64,000 nt of DNA from Jutongia hominis. GTDB lineage: Bacteria > Bacillota > Clostridia > Lachnospirales > Lachnospiraceae. Positions 42,746 to 52,984 of the stretch are shown one piece after another. The DNA lies in the NCBI RefSeq assembly GCF_014384965.1, contig NZ_JACRSW010000032.1, forward strand, positions 62,001 to 126,000, given 5' to 3'. The notes under the pieces are model-generated. The model did not search any database, was not told where the DNA came from, and saw nothing but the letters and a program-made list of their open reading frames with translations. The translations under genes were made by a program, and so were the position numbers. Each line of letters begins with the position of its first letter. The first letter of the stretch is position 1.

Positions 42746-44854
42746 CTATACTAAAGTATTTACTTCAAGAATAAGTGCAATCTCACCATCACCAAGAATA
42801 GTGGCACCGCCAATTAACTTGCTGCAATTAATGTAATCACCGATTGATTTAATAACGATTTCCTGCTGACCGATCAGATTGTCAACTACGAGACCTGCCT
42901 GCTTATCACCTTTTTTCACAATGACAACGGTAAGACTTTCCGGCTCTTCTTCGTTTGTCTCTACATCTAAGATCTGATCAAGACGAATCAATGGAATAAC
43001 GGTTCCACGAAGGTTAATCACTTCTTTTGTCTGTACATGTTTTACATCTGAAACCGGAATATCTTCGATTGTCTGAATGCTTCCAAGCGGAATCGCATAT
43101 TTTTCTTTGCCTAACTCTACCATCAATGCCTGAATGATTGCAAGAGTTAACGGAAGGCGGATAATAAAGCTGCTTCCCTCACCGAGAACCGTCTTACATT
43201 CAATATTACCGCCCAAACCTTCAATCTTTGTCTTAACAACGTCAAGACCAACACCACGTCCGGATACATCCGTAATCTTTTCTGCTGTAGAAAAGCTTGG
43301 CTTGAACAACAGATCAATCACATCTTTATCCGTCATAATCTCAGCCTGCTCCGGTGTAATATTTCCCTTTTCAATTGCTTTTTGTTTTACCTTTTCAACA
43401 TCAATGCCGGCACCATCATCACGCACTACGATATTAACATTATTGCCATCTTGGTAAGCATCCAGATAAATCTGTCCAACTTCCTCCTTACCTAAAGCAA
43501 GGCGTTCTTCATTGGACTCAAGACCATGATCTGCCGCATTACGAAGCAAATGCTGTAATGGGTCACCAATCTCATCAATAACGGTACGATCTAACTCGGT
43601 TTCTTCACCGGTCATATGTAATTCCATTTTCTTGTTTAATTTCTTATTCAAGTCACGGATCATACGAGGGAAACGGCTTACAACACTTTCAATAGGAACC
43701 ATTCGAACCTTCATAACAGATTCATGTAGATTGGTTGTAACACTTTCCAGATATTCGATCTGTTCATTGAAACCTGAATCTTTTTTGGAATCATCAGAAG
43801 AACTCATAGAAACTAATCCGTTTTTTGCAATGATAAGCTCGCTGACTAAATTCATCAAAACATCAAGCTTTTCAATATCCACACGAACAGTACGTCCAAC
43901 GGTAGGTTTTGTTGTCTTTGTGTTCTTCTTTGCTGCCTTCTTATTCTCTGCTTTCTTGACAGTTTGCTGAGCTGCTCCGGCATTATTAACCGCCTTTTCA
44001 TCTTTCTTTACTTCTTTTGGAGTGTCATGCTTTTCTGATTCTTCTGATTTTTCCATCTCAGGCATAAACGCTCCAACAATTGCTTTCTTTACCTCTGAAA
44101 CATTTTCGATTGCTTTTTTGATGGTCTCTGCACTGTCTTTTGTAAAATATACAAGACTGAAATCAAAGTCAAATTTTTCGTCTTCGATATCCTGTACATT
44201 CGGAACAGCCTTAATCACCTCACCATGTTCTTCTAATGCTTTAAATACCAAAAAAGCTCTGGCAGCTTTTAAAATACATGTTTCTTGTAAATATACCGTG
44301 ATACCAAAAATATTTTCTTTCTGCTGAACCGCTTTATCAAATGTATTCTTCTCATAATCATTGATCTGAATAGAAGTATATTTTGCTTCTGCAGGTGCTT
44401 CTTCTGTTGATGCACTTGCCGTTTCCTGTGGTTGTGCAGTTTTCATTGGCTCCGGCGGCTCTTTACCGGTTGCTTTTGCTGCAATAGAATTTAAGGTGTT
44501 AATAATCTCTTCATTTTCTTCTGTTCCTTCGTTTCCGGATTCAAGGATCTCAGCAAGATAAGCCTCTAACGCATCCAATCCACGGAATAATACATCGATC
44601 AATTCCGGCTGTACTTTCATATTACCGCTTCGAATCTCCTGAAACACATTTTCCATGTCATGTGTTAAGCGCTGCATACGCTTGTAACCCATCGTTCCAG
44701 CCATTCCTTTTAAAGAATGGGCAGCACGAAAGATTTCATTGATCGTGTCCATATTCTCCGGTTCCTGCTCAAGGATCATTAACTGATCACTTAATGTCTG
44801 TAAATGTTCTTTTGTTTCATCAATAAAAATTTCAAGATACTGACTAACGTCCAT
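42746..44854 (-). CDS. cheA: Chemotaxis histidine kinase CheA
   Basis: A 702-residue cytoplasmic kinase with five domains. P1 (Hpt) has the phosphorylated H46 in FRAAHSLKGMAG. P2, about 160-270, is the CheY/CheB-binding domain. A Lys/Ala-rich linker covers about 280-320. P3, from about 325, contains RVDIEKLDVLMNLVSELII-like sequence (split: RVDIEKLDVLMNL, VSELIIAKNG). P4 has the ATP boxes LRNAADHGLE, DDGAGID and GRGVGLDVVK, and P5 is a CheW-like C-terminus. I start at the ATG at 44854 after GGGGG. It begins 1 bp after the cheB stop. Confidence 0.97.
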   Translation of the reverse strand: MDVSQYLEIFIDETKEHLQTLSDQLMILEQEPENMDTINEIFRAAHSLKGMAGTMGYKRMQRLTHDMENVFQEIRSGNMKVQPELIDVLFRGLDALEAYLAEILESGNEGTEENEEIINTLNSIAAKATGKEPPEPMKTAQPQETASASTEEAPAEAKYTSIQINDYEKNTFDKAVQQKENIFGITVYLQETCILKAARAFLVFKALEEHGEVIKAVPNVQDIEDEKFDFDFSLVYFTKDSAETIKKAIENVSEVKKAIVGAFMPEMEKSEESEKHDTPKEVKKDEKAVNNAGAAQQTVKKAENKKAAKKNTKTTKPTVGRTVRVDIEKLDVLMNLVSELIIAKNGLVSMSSSDDSKKDSGFNEQIEYLESVTTNLHESVMKVRMVPIESVVSRFPRMIRDLNKKLNKKMELHMTGEETELDRTVIDEIGDPLQHLLRNAADHGLESNEERLALGKEEVGQIYLDAYQDGNNVNIVVRDDGAGIDVEKVKQKAIEKGNITPEQAEIMTDKDVIDLLFKPSFSTAEKITDVSGRGVGLDVVKTKIEGLGGNIECKTVLGEGSSFIIRLPLTLAIIQALMVELGKEKYAIPLGSIQTIEDIPVSDVKHVQTKEVINLRGTVIPLIRLDQILDVETNEEEPESLTVVIVKKGDKQAGLVVDNLIGQQEIVIKSIGDYINCSKLIGGATILGDGEIALILEVNTLV

Positions 44855-44855
44855 A

Positions 44856-45971
44856 TTAGCGCACCCCCACGTGTTTTGTAATTGCATCAGCAATTTTCCG
44901 TAATGTTACGACCTCATCAACCGCTTTTGCATCAGCGATCGCTTTAGGCATTCCATATACAGTACTACTTTCTTCATCCTGTGCAATCACGTAAATTTTG
45001 TTTTTTTGTTCTAATTGTATAATTCCTTTTGTTCCGTCTGCACCCATTCCTGTCATCACAACACAGGTAATCTCATCAAAAGAGGAACCAACCAATGATT
45101 CATACATAATATCCGCACATGGTCTTAAACCATTTCGTGCTTCCTCTGCCGTAACAGAAAGAATATGCTGCATCCTTCCTTTTTCGATCAGGCGCATCTG
45201 TGAACCGCCTTTTGCTAAATACACGGTTCCTTTTTCTAGAATATCTCCATGTGCTGCTTCTTTCACTTTGATCCGGCTTAATTCATCCAGACGATTGCTA
45301 AGAGAAGCCGTAAAACCTTCCGGCATATGCTGAACGATCAAAACTGCCGCATCAAGATTTGCCGGCAGAAACGGAACAACATATTGCAATGCTTTTGGTC
45401 CGCCTGTCGAACATGCCAAAGCAACTAATTTTCTTGCAGTACCACAAAGCGGTTTCTTAGAATGCTTAGAAGTATCCCCTTGCAATGCCTTTCCATAGAT
45501 ATTATGTGTTTTCCGGATGCTGCTGTGATCCTTTGCCTGCTGCTTCACTTCGTTATCAAGTGTTCTGCGTGAAAGATTTACTGCTGCATAAAGCATATCA
45601 AGAAGCATATTAGAAAACAGATTTCCCTTGGCTATTGCAAGGCTGTCGGGCTTTGTTACAAAATCAAACGCCCCAAGCTCTAACGCCTGAATCGTCTCTT
45701 TTGCCCCTTCTTTTGCAAGAGTACTGACGATCAAAACCTTTTCATTCATTCCACGCTTCTTAAGCTCACGTAAGAACTCAATACCATTCATCTTAGGCAT
45801 ATTGATATCCAGAACAATTGCATCAAACTCCTCACCGGATACTAACAGATCTAATGCGTCTAATCCGTTTGTTGCGTATTTTTCTACATGAAGATTTCTA
45901 TCTTTGTTTATTATATCAAATATCACTCTTCTCATAAGTGCAGAGTCATCAACCACCAAAATTTTTTTCAA
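44856..45971 (-). CDS. cheB: Protein-glutamate methylesterase CheB
   Basis: A 371-residue response regulator that removes methyl groups from chemoreceptors. The receiver has D8/D9, phosphorylation site D55 in VLDINMPKMNG, and K near 107. The C-terminal esterase has the triad serine in ALACSTGGPKA, histidine in VQHMPEGFT and aspartate in GMGADGTKG. I start at a TTG at 45971, 8 nt after GGAGG; the in-frame GTG at 45986 lies before the ribosome site. It follows ycgR almost directly. cheR is not present in the window. Confidence 0.94.
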   Translation of the reverse strand: MKKILVVDDSALMRRVIFDIINKDRNLHVEKYATNGLDALDLLVSGEEFDAIVLDINMPKMNGIEFLRELKKRGMNEKVLIVSTLAKEGAKETIQALELGAFDFVTKPDSLAIAKGNLFSNMLLDMLYAAVNLSRRTLDNEVKQQAKDHSSIRKTHNIYGKALQGDTSKHSKKPLCGTARKLVALACSTGGPKALQYVVPFLPANLDAAVLIVQHMPEGFTASLSNRLDELSRIKVKEAAHGDILEKGTVYLAKGGSQMRLIEKGRMQHILSVTAEEARNGLRPCADIMYESLVGSSFDEITCVVMTGMGADGTKGIIQLEQKNKIYVIAQDEESSTVYGMPKAIADAKAVDEVVTLRKIADAITKHVGVR

Positions 45972-45972
45972 T

Positions 45973-46716
45973 CTATTCACCTCCACGACGTAATTTTACG
46001 TTTCGTTGTTCTCTTTCTAATTGAAATACAAAGCGAATGATCTGTTCTTTTTTCGCTTCACTCAAATGAATATATTTCATTCGAATGTCAAAAACATCTT
46101 TCTCATTACGAAGTGCCTGGCAATATACAACCTGACCAAACACATGCATCATCATACTTTTACCACCTTGAATCGTTTTAAAATCAGCTAGGATACATTC
46201 ATTTGGTTTTACACATTTTTTTGAAGTAAAACGAATCCCGCCACCGCTGATGTCAACAACTGTGTCTTCATAATTTTTATAGTAAGTATCAGATACTTCC
46301 GTAAATAGTTCCTGTTGATCTTCTTTCCACTCCTTCATAGGTTCTGAAAGAGTACGAAAAGCCAGTTCTGCATGATAAGATATCCGTTCATGCATCCTTC
46401 GCTGTACTTTTTCTAACGGAGACAAAATTTTAAAAGAAAGAATCTTTTTTTGTTCATCATGATAGGATGCCAAACAACTGACATGGCACATGCATGCCTC
46501 CAATGGAGCAATAAAATACATCACATATGTTTCTTTTTTAGAAAAAGATTCTTCTGACTGATGTAATACTTCTATTTCCACTTCATGTTCAGAAAGAATC
46601 TTTTCTATCTTGCCAACGCAAATACATGGCTGCCTGTCAGCATCATTCTCTCCTTTCACGGAAACAGAAAGATACATTTTTGCTGTCATTCCTATTTTAA
46701 CATACTCATCTATCAT
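45973..46716 (-). CDS. PilZ-domain flagellar brake (YcgR/YpfA type)
   Basis: A 247-residue protein with an N-terminal YcgR-like domain (1-100) and a C-terminal PilZ domain. The c-di-GMP-binding motifs are intact: R107-x-x-x-R111 in QRRMHERISYH and D155-x-S-x-x-G160 in VVDISGGGIRF. It should slow or stop the motor when c-di-GMP is high. Its place between flhG and cheB, within the operon, ties it to motility; B. subtilis has the related dgrA/ypfA elsewhere. No cyclase or phosphodiesterase gene is in the window. Confidence 0.9.
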   Translation of the reverse strand: MIDEYVKIGMTAKMYLSVSVKGENDADRQPCICVGKIEKILSEHEVEIEVLHQSEESFSKKETYVMYFIAPLEACMCHVSCLASYHDEQKKILSFKILSPLEKVQRRMHERISYHAELAFRTLSEPMKEWKEDQQELFTEVSDTYYKNYEDTVVDISGGGIRFTSKKCVKPNECILADFKTIQGGKSMMMHVFGQVVYCQALRNEKDVFDIRMKYIHLSEAKKEQIIRFVFQLEREQRNVKLRRGGE

Positions 46717-46760
46717 CTGTCTTCTCTCTTTTCTGCCGGAATGCTATATTTTCCGCTCTT

Positions 46761-47639
46761 TTAATTTTTTTTATTATGAAACATTTTTGAGAAAAGACCC
46801 GATAATCCCTGTCTTCCCTCTGCCGGTCTGTCTAAACCTCTTTCCACACAGGTCGCTATTTCCATCAGTGCTCTTGATGACGCGGCATTTGGATACATCA
46901 ATGCGACCGGCTGCTGTTTCATGATTGCTTTTGAAAGCTTTTCATCATATGGAATCTGACCAAGATAATCAATATGAACCTTTAAAAATTTAGCAACCAC
47001 AGAAGAAAGTTTTTCATATAATTCTGTCCCTTCCTGTGCACTGTGTGTTCTGTTCGCGACCATTCGGATCATACGATTATCTTCATAAAATTCTTCATGA
47101 CGCGACAGCGTCTTAATCAATGCATATGCATCGGTAAGAGAAGTCGGTTCCGGTGTTGCAACCAAAAGCAGCTCTGAACTTGCCAAAACCAGCTCGACTA
47201 CTGTGTCGGAAATTCCGGCTCCAGTATCTATGATCACAATGTCAGCCAGATTATCAAGTTCATACATCATACGAACAAGCATTTGAAGCTGTTCATGATT
47301 CAGGTTTGTAAGTTCCTTCAATCCGGATCCACCGGAGATAAATCCGATATTTCCCGGTCCCGGACAGATTACTTCGCGTAATGTTTTTCCTCTAAAAAGC
47401 AAGTCTGCCAGATTATATTTAGGTCGTATTCCCATCAGGATCTCCACATTGGCAAGCCCAAAATCCGCATCCAGAATTACAACTCTTTTGTTCAATCTGC
47501 TAAGTTGCAATGCAAGATTAACCGACACATTCGACTTACCGACGCCACCTTTGCCACTCGTCACTGTGATCACGCGTGCAAGATGCTGCTGCATATTTTG
47601 TTTTTTTATAATATTTCTTAACTGTTCTGCCTGATCCAT
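46761..47639 (-). CDS. flhG: MinD-like ATPase FlhG (YlxH)
   Basis: A 292-residue ParA/MinD-family ATPase that, with FlhF, sets flagellar number and place. The deviant Walker A is SGKGGVGKSNVSV (28-40), with the signature lysine K30. Further motifs are DADFGLANVEI and IIDTGAGISD. The N-terminal DQAEQLRNIIKKQ is the conserved activator helix that stimulates FlhF GTPase. It overlaps the flhF stop by one base (TAATG). The C-terminal membrane-targeting helix is short and basic (LFSKMFHNKKN). Confidence 0.95.
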   Translation of the reverse strand: MDQAEQLRNIIKKQNMQQHLARVITVTSGKGGVGKSNVSVNLALQLSRLNKRVVILDADFGLANVEILMGIRPKYNLADLLFRGKTLREVICPGPGNIGFISGGSGLKELTNLNHEQLQMLVRMMYELDNLADIVIIDTGAGISDTVVELVLASSELLLVATPEPTSLTDAYALIKTLSRHEEFYEDNRMIRMVANRTHSAQEGTELYEKLSSVVAKFLKVHIDYLGQIPYDEKLSKAIMKQQPVALMYPNAASSRALMEIATCVERGLDRPAEGRQGLSGLFSKMFHNKKN

Positions 47640-48898
47640 TAACTATTTCCTCCGAGAAGCTTCTTTGCCATGCTCTGTGCATCTATCTTGCCTATATCAT
47701 CAGGAACATTCTGTCCCCATGTTGCGTAAGACAACGGTGCTCCTGTCAGCATATGAATATTATATAAGCTTCCTACTGTCTCTGTTTCATCAAGTTTTGT
47801 AAAAATCAGATTATACTTTGTAATCTCAGAATATGTCTGTGCGATCTTTACCAGATCCTTGTATTTTGTTGTTGCACTCAGCACGAGAAATACTTCTTTA
47901 TTTGCATCCTCTACAGTATCTAACAGATTCTGTATATCCTCTTTCTGCTCCTTATTATTGTGGGAACGACCGGCTGTATCGACAAAGACAAGATCATACT
48001 CTGACAATTCTTCCATTGCCGGTTTCATATCCTGTGGAGAATAAACAACCTGTAAAGGGATCCCCAGAATATTGGCATATGTCTTTAATTGATCAACGGC
48101 AGCGATCCGATATGTATCCGATGTGATCAATGCAACCTTTGTCTGTTTTGTTAATCGCAGTGTTGATGCGATCTTTGCTATCGTTGTAGTCTTACCTACT
48201 CCTGTCGGACCGATAAAGAAAATATATTTTGTCTTTCTGGTCCGAATATCGATCAAGCGTGGCTGGCCGATCTTTAATACAATTTTTTGGTAAACTCCTG
48301 CTAAAATATTTTCCAGATTCGCATTTTGGGATAAACTGTCTGCAATATCAGAAAAGATCTGATCTATATACGTTTCTTCTACTTCATTATCTAAAAGTTT
48401 TTTGCGAATCAGATCAAAATAAGCCTGATTGGAATCCTGCTTCTTATGTTCTTTTACTTCATTCGATGCCTGTATCTGCTTTTCAATCAGATCTTGCAAA
48501 TTACTCAGTCTTTCTTCTAACTTTTCTTTTGGCTGTGCATTCTCTTTTGAAAAAGGAACAGAGGAATCCTCTAAAAGATTCGAAGAGATCTTTTCCATAT
48601 CCGGCATTTTCTTTTCTTCTTTTTTTACTTCGTTTGCAACTTTGGCTTCATTTGCTGCTAAAACAGCATTTGTCTCCTTGATTGCTTCCTGAAGCTTACT
48701 AAAGTCCGGTACACTTTCTTCCTCTTTCTTCTCATCTACAGCCGCTGTGATCTCTACGGATGGTTTCTTAAAAATTCCAAGAAAACCACGTTTGGAATTA
48801 TTTTTAACATTCAGGATCACAACATCCTGTCCTAAATCTTCTTTTGCAAGCTTTGTAGCTTCTTCTTCATTTATTGCTATGTATTTTCGGATTACCAT
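47639..48898 (-). CDS. flhF: SRP-type GTPase FlhF
   Basis: A 419-residue GTPase of the SRP54/FtsY class that places new flagellar basal bodies. The basic N-terminal B domain (1-150) is variable, with a Lys/Glu-rich linker. The NG domain starts near 155; the P-loop is GPTGVGKT (230-237), followed by TSDTYRIAAVDQL, FVDTAGRSH and TKLDETETVGSL. It follows flhA by 1 bp and precedes flhG with a 1-base overlap, as in Bacillus. Confidence 0.95.
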   Translation of the reverse strand: MVIRKYIAINEEEATKLAKEDLGQDVVILNVKNNSKRGFLGIFKKPSVEITAAVDEKKEEESVPDFSKLQEAIKETNAVLAANEAKVANEVKKEEKKMPDMEKISSNLLEDSSVPFSKENAQPKEKLEERLSNLQDLIEKQIQASNEVKEHKKQDSNQAYFDLIRKKLLDNEVEETYIDQIFSDIADSLSQNANLENILAGVYQKIVLKIGQPRLIDIRTRKTKYIFFIGPTGVGKTTTIAKIASTLRLTKQTKVALITSDTYRIAAVDQLKTYANILGIPLQVVYSPQDMKPAMEELSEYDLVFVDTAGRSHNNKEQKEDIQNLLDTVEDANKEVFLVLSATTKYKDLVKIAQTYSEITKYNLIFTKLDETETVGSLYNIHMLTGAPLSYATWGQNVPDDIGKIDAQSMAKKLLGGNS

Positions 48899-48899
48899 T

Positions 48900-50930
48900 T
48901 TATACTGTCACCATCCCTATTGATTGTAGTTCTACATCAGATTCAATTTCATTATAAGATATAACGATCAAATCCTTAAATTGCTCTGATGTTAATTTTT
49001 TAAAGTACATACGTACGATTGGAGAAGTCACAATGATCGGATTCTTTCCAAGTTCCTCCATCTTGTCGATTTCTTCTTTAACGGCATTTAAGATTTCCTG
49101 TGTCTTCTCCGGCTCTAAATTAATATACGCCCCTTGCTCTGTCTGCTTGATTGAACCCATAATTTCCTGTTCAATCTTAGGATCTAATGTTACTACACTG
49201 GTCATTTCATTTGCCGGGAAATATTTATTTGAGATTGCCCTCTTGAGACTCTGACGCACATATTCTGTCAAAACATCAGTATCCCTTGTGGAAGTTGCAT
49301 TATCTGCTAACGTTTCAAAAATTGTCACAAGATCGCGAATCGAAATTCCTTCTGCCAGCAAATTTTGTAAAACTTTTTGAATTTCTCCAACACCTAGTGT
49401 TTTGGGAACTAATTCTGAAATCAGGGTTGTATTGGCCTCCTGAATATTGTTGATCAGGTTTTGTACATCCTGTCTTGTTAAAAGTTCATCCAAATGATTA
49501 CGGATTACTTCCGTCAAATGTGTCGCAATGATCGATGGCGGATCGACCACCGTATATCCCAGCGATTCCGCACGTTCTCTTTGTGCCTCTGTAATCCAGA
49601 TTGCAGGAAGATGGAATGAAGGTTCAAATGTCGGAATGCCGGTGATCTCTTCCTCTACATATCCGGGATTCATTGCCATATAATGATCAAATAAGATCTC
49701 GCCTTCACTAACCGGCACGCCTTTGATCTTGATCACATACTGATTTGGATTTAACTGAATATTATCTCGTAAACGAATCATTGGAACAACACAGCCAAGC
49801 TCAAGTGCAATCTGCCTTCGGATCATAACCACTCGGTCAAGCAGATCCCCACCCTGATTGACATCGGCAAGCGGAATGATACCATATCCAAATTCCAGTT
49901 CAATTGGATCAACTTGCAATAATGATACCACATTTTCCGGTTTGCGGATTTCTTCAGCTGACTCTTCTTCCTCATCAATTTCATTTTCTACCTTAACATC
50001 CTCCATCGTCGCCTCGATTGCACGGCCTGCAGCAATGAATACGATCGCATAACATAGGCAGATCAATGTCGGCATTGGTGTAAATGCCAAAAAGGCTAAT
50101 GCACCACCGGTAATATATAAAACTTTTGGAATAGAAAACAACTGACGTAATAAAACATTACCAAGATCAGATTCTTTCGATACTTTTGTAACTAAGATAC
50201 CGGTTGAAAGTGATATGATCAGGGATGGGATCTGGCTTACCAGTCCATCACCCATGGTCAGGATTGAATACTTTTGTAAAGCTTCTGTCATGTCCATTCC
50301 CTGCATCACAACACCAAGGATCAGACCACCTACAAAGTTAATGCCTGTAATGATAAGACCGGCTGTAGCATCTCCTTTTACATACTTCGTAGCACCATCC
50401 ATCGCTCCAAAGAATGCAGATTCATCCTGAATTTTTTGACGACGTTCTTTCGCCTGTGCATCCGTGATCGCACCGGTATTTAAGTCAGCATCAATTGCCA
50501 TCTGCTTACCGGGCATCGCATCCAGTGTAAATCGAGCTGTTACTTCGGATACACGCTCCGATCCTTTATTGATAACAATAAACTGAATAATGATCAGAAT
50601 CATAAAAATTACAACGCCAACGATCAGATTACCGCCACCAACGAACTGACCAAAAGCATCTACAACGTTTCCGGCATAACCCTGTAAAAGAATGTTTCTC
50701 GTTGAGCTGACATTCAATGACAAACGGAATAATGTTGTGATCAGCAAAAGTGTTGGAAATGATGACATTTGCAACGCTTCTTTTGAAAACAATGCCGTAA
50801 ACATGATGATCAATGCCAGACTGATATTTAACATCATCAATACATCCAAAAATACCGTTGGCATTGGTACAATCAGAAATACAATCGGAACTAATACATA
50901 TAACCCCAGAAATATATCTGTTTTTTTCAT
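48900..50930 (-). CDS. flhA: Flagellar type III export protein FlhA
   Basis: A 676-residue integral membrane protein forming the nonameric export ring. The N-terminal 320 residues contain about eight helices, with the conserved FHIPEP-family segment RVSEVTARFTLDAMPGKQMA-like (split as SEVTARFTLDAMPGKQMAID, 20 residues). The cytoplasmic domain (about 350-676) docks chaperone-substrate complexes and has the usual PAIWI and ATHLTEVIRNHLDEL motifs. AGGAGA precedes the ATG. It lies between flhB and flhF. Confidence 0.97.
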   Translation of the reverse strand: MKKTDIFLGLYVLVPIVFLIVPMPTVFLDVLMMLNISLALIIMFTALFSKEALQMSSFPTLLLITTLFRLSLNVSSTRNILLQGYAGNVVDAFGQFVGGGNLIVGVVIFMILIIIQFIVINKGSERVSEVTARFTLDAMPGKQMAIDADLNTGAITDAQAKERRQKIQDESAFFGAMDGATKYVKGDATAGLIITGINFVGGLILGVVMQGMDMTEALQKYSILTMGDGLVSQIPSLIISLSTGILVTKVSKESDLGNVLLRQLFSIPKVLYITGGALAFLAFTPMPTLICLCYAIVFIAAGRAIEATMEDVKVENEIDEEEESAEEIRKPENVVSLLQVDPIELEFGYGIIPLADVNQGGDLLDRVVMIRRQIALELGCVVPMIRLRDNIQLNPNQYVIKIKGVPVSEGEILFDHYMAMNPGYVEEEITGIPTFEPSFHLPAIWITEAQRERAESLGYTVVDPPSIIATHLTEVIRNHLDELLTRQDVQNLINNIQEANTTLISELVPKTLGVGEIQKVLQNLLAEGISIRDLVTIFETLADNATSTRDTDVLTEYVRQSLKRAISNKYFPANEMTSVVTLDPKIEQEIMGSIKQTEQGAYINLEPEKTQEILNAVKEEIDKMEELGKNPIIVTSPIVRMYFKKLTSEQFKDLIVISYNEIESDVELQSIGMVTV

Positions 50931-50990
50931 TTGATCTAATCTCCTCTGCTTCTTATGTCATACGAAATTTTTTCGTTAATATACTGTATT

Positions 50991-52097
50991 TTATAATTTT
51001 CCTTTCAAACCATAGACATATGCCAAAACCTCTGCCACCATCTGATACAATTCCGGTGGAATCTGATTTCCAATATCTACATTATGATATAGCATACGTG
51101 CCAATGGTTTATTTTCAACAATTTCAATATCATTCTCTCTGGCTACATCCTTGATCTTTTGTGCCAGATAATCAGCACCTTTTGCTATTACAACAGGCGC
51201 ATCATATTTTTCTTTATCATATTTGATCGCTACAGCAAGATGTGTAGGGTTCGTAATAACAACATCGGCTTGCGGAAGTTCCTGCATCATACGCCTTTGT
51301 GATGCCTGTCTCATACGTGCTCTTTGCTGGCTCTTGATCTTTGGATCACCTTCCGAATTTTTATATTCATCTTTTACTTCCTGCTTTGTCATCTTCATAT
51401 CATTGTGGAATTTCCACCTCTGATACATATAATCGGCAAAACCGATCACTAAAAAGCATGCACTGATACGTATACCGATATTTACAATGATATCTCCGAT
51501 CAATTCAATTCCTTGTGCTAAAGTATAATGATACATATCCCGTATCAAAGTCCATTTATCAATCAGATAACTGTATACCACATAAACCATGATAGTAATT
51601 TTTGCGATAGCAAGCAAAAGCTCTATCAGTTTCTGTACAGAAAACAAACGCTTTATGCCATTGATCGGACTAAATTTATCAATCTTTGGTTTCATTGGTT
51701 CAAAAGAAATCTTCCATTTTACCTGCATCAGAAAAACAATGACTGTTAAAGCAAACAAAATCACTAAAAAAGGCAACGCCATGATCAGTATGCTTTTGAT
51801 CGCTTCTCCTGCGGTAGCACAAGCTAACTGTAATGTAAAGTTTGTATTGGTATAATCACTGATCTTACTATAAAAAAAATGAAACTGCTCTAGAAAGTCA
51901 TTTCCAAGCGTTCCTAAATACTGCTTTAAGATTATAAAAAAAACAAGCAGGCAAAACGCAGTAGTCAGATCGGTACTTTTAGCAACCTGTCCGTTCTTTC
52001 TGGCATCCGAAAGCTTTTTTGTCGTAGGTTCTTCTGTTTTTTCTCCGCCTTCACCATCTTTGGCAAAAAGCTGCAGATCATATGATTCCAATAACAT
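50991..52097 (-). CDS. flhB: Flagellar export switch protein FlhB
   Basis: A 368-residue membrane protein that controls the change from rod/hook to filament export. Four helices are followed by a cytoplasmic domain with the autocleavage site N283-P284-T285-H286 in ITNPTHLAVAI. The N-terminus (FAKDGEGGEKTEEPTTKKL) is typical. I start at ATG 52097, after AAAGGA; the upstream TTG at 52118 is less likely. It is not fused to fliR, unlike in some clostridia. Confidence 0.97.
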   Translation of the reverse strand: MLLESYDLQLFAKDGEGGEKTEEPTTKKLSDARKNGQVAKSTDLTTAFCLLVFFIILKQYLGTLGNDFLEQFHFFYSKISDYTNTNFTLQLACATAGEAIKSILIMALPFLVILFALTVIVFLMQVKWKISFEPMKPKIDKFSPINGIKRLFSVQKLIELLLAIAKITIMVYVVYSYLIDKWTLIRDMYHYTLAQGIELIGDIIVNIGIRISACFLVIGFADYMYQRWKFHNDMKMTKQEVKDEYKNSEGDPKIKSQQRARMRQASQRRMMQELPQADVVITNPTHLAVAIKYDKEKYDAPVVIAKGADYLAQKIKDVARENDIEIVENKPLARMLYHNVDIGNQIPPELYQMVAEVLAYVYGLKGKL

Positions 52098-52178
52098 ACT
52101 AAAGCATCCTTTTCTCAATTAACACACACAATATCATAATACCTTAAATAAGATAAAATAGCAATCTATAATACAACG

Positions 52179-52955
52179 TTATGAACTTCCTGCTAAAGAT
52201 AGCATAAACAGCTTCGTCAATGTCTGCATTTCATTAAACAGAAAATCCGTAATTCCCGGTAAAAAGTTCATTAATATAAATATCAGGGATAAACCCGCAA
52301 ATACTTTTAATTGCATACCAAAGACAAACATATTCATCTGAGGAGCAATTCTTGCAAGAATACCTAAAATAACATTAATAACCAGAATACAAGCAAATAC
52401 CGGTAAAATAATACGAAAACCGATCACAAAATAATCAATCACGTATTGCACAAAGATCTTGTATAAGTTGGGTGAAACGATTCCTTCTCCGATTGGAATA
52501 ACCTTATAAGAATCTACAACCGCATCAATCAGAAAATAATGCATATCAGATGCGATAAACATTAACATAAAGACAGCTGTCAGAAAAGTAGCCGAAATTG
52601 TTGTCTGTACCTGTGTTGTCGGATCCATCTCCATTGCCATAGAAAAACCAATCTCCATATCTAACATATGACCCGAGAAATTCAAAATATAAAGAGTGAA
52701 CCCTGAACCGATCCCGATCAAAAGCCCGGTGACAGCTTCCTGAGCAATAAGAATGCTGTATCCTAACATCCCTTGATAAGATACAGCTGAATAATCTACG
52801 GAATTCATTATGATCAATGATAAAAAGAAAGAAAGCGCAATCTTAATGCGTACAGGAATGTTGACATTTCCAAAAAACGGTACGATAAAAAAGATCATAG
52901 AAATTCTTGTTATGATCAATACAGCATATTCTATATATTCTATCGTAAATTTCAC
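52179..52955 (-). CDS. fliR: Flagellar export protein FliR
   Basis: A 258-residue membrane protein of the export gate (FliP5-FliQ4-FliR1). Six to eight hydrophobic segments cover most of its length, with RISMIFFIVPFFG near the start and the family motif GFTLYILNFSGHMLDMEIGF around residue 95. The start codon is GTG at 52955, 8 nt after GGAG. It follows fliQ by 29 bp. Confidence 0.95.
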   Translation of the reverse strand: MKFTIEYIEYAVLIITRISMIFFIVPFFGNVNIPVRIKIALSFFLSLIIMNSVDYSAVSYQGMLGYSILIAQEAVTGLLIGIGSGFTLYILNFSGHMLDMEIGFSMAMEMDPTTQVQTTISATFLTAVFMLMFIASDMHYFLIDAVVDSYKVIPIGEGIVSPNLYKIFVQYVIDYFVIGFRIILPVFACILVINVILGILARIAPQMNMFVFGMQLKVFAGLSLIFILMNFLPGITDFLFNEMQTLTKLFMLSLAGSS

Positions 52956-52984
52956 CTGCTACACTCCTATCATTATCTTATATA

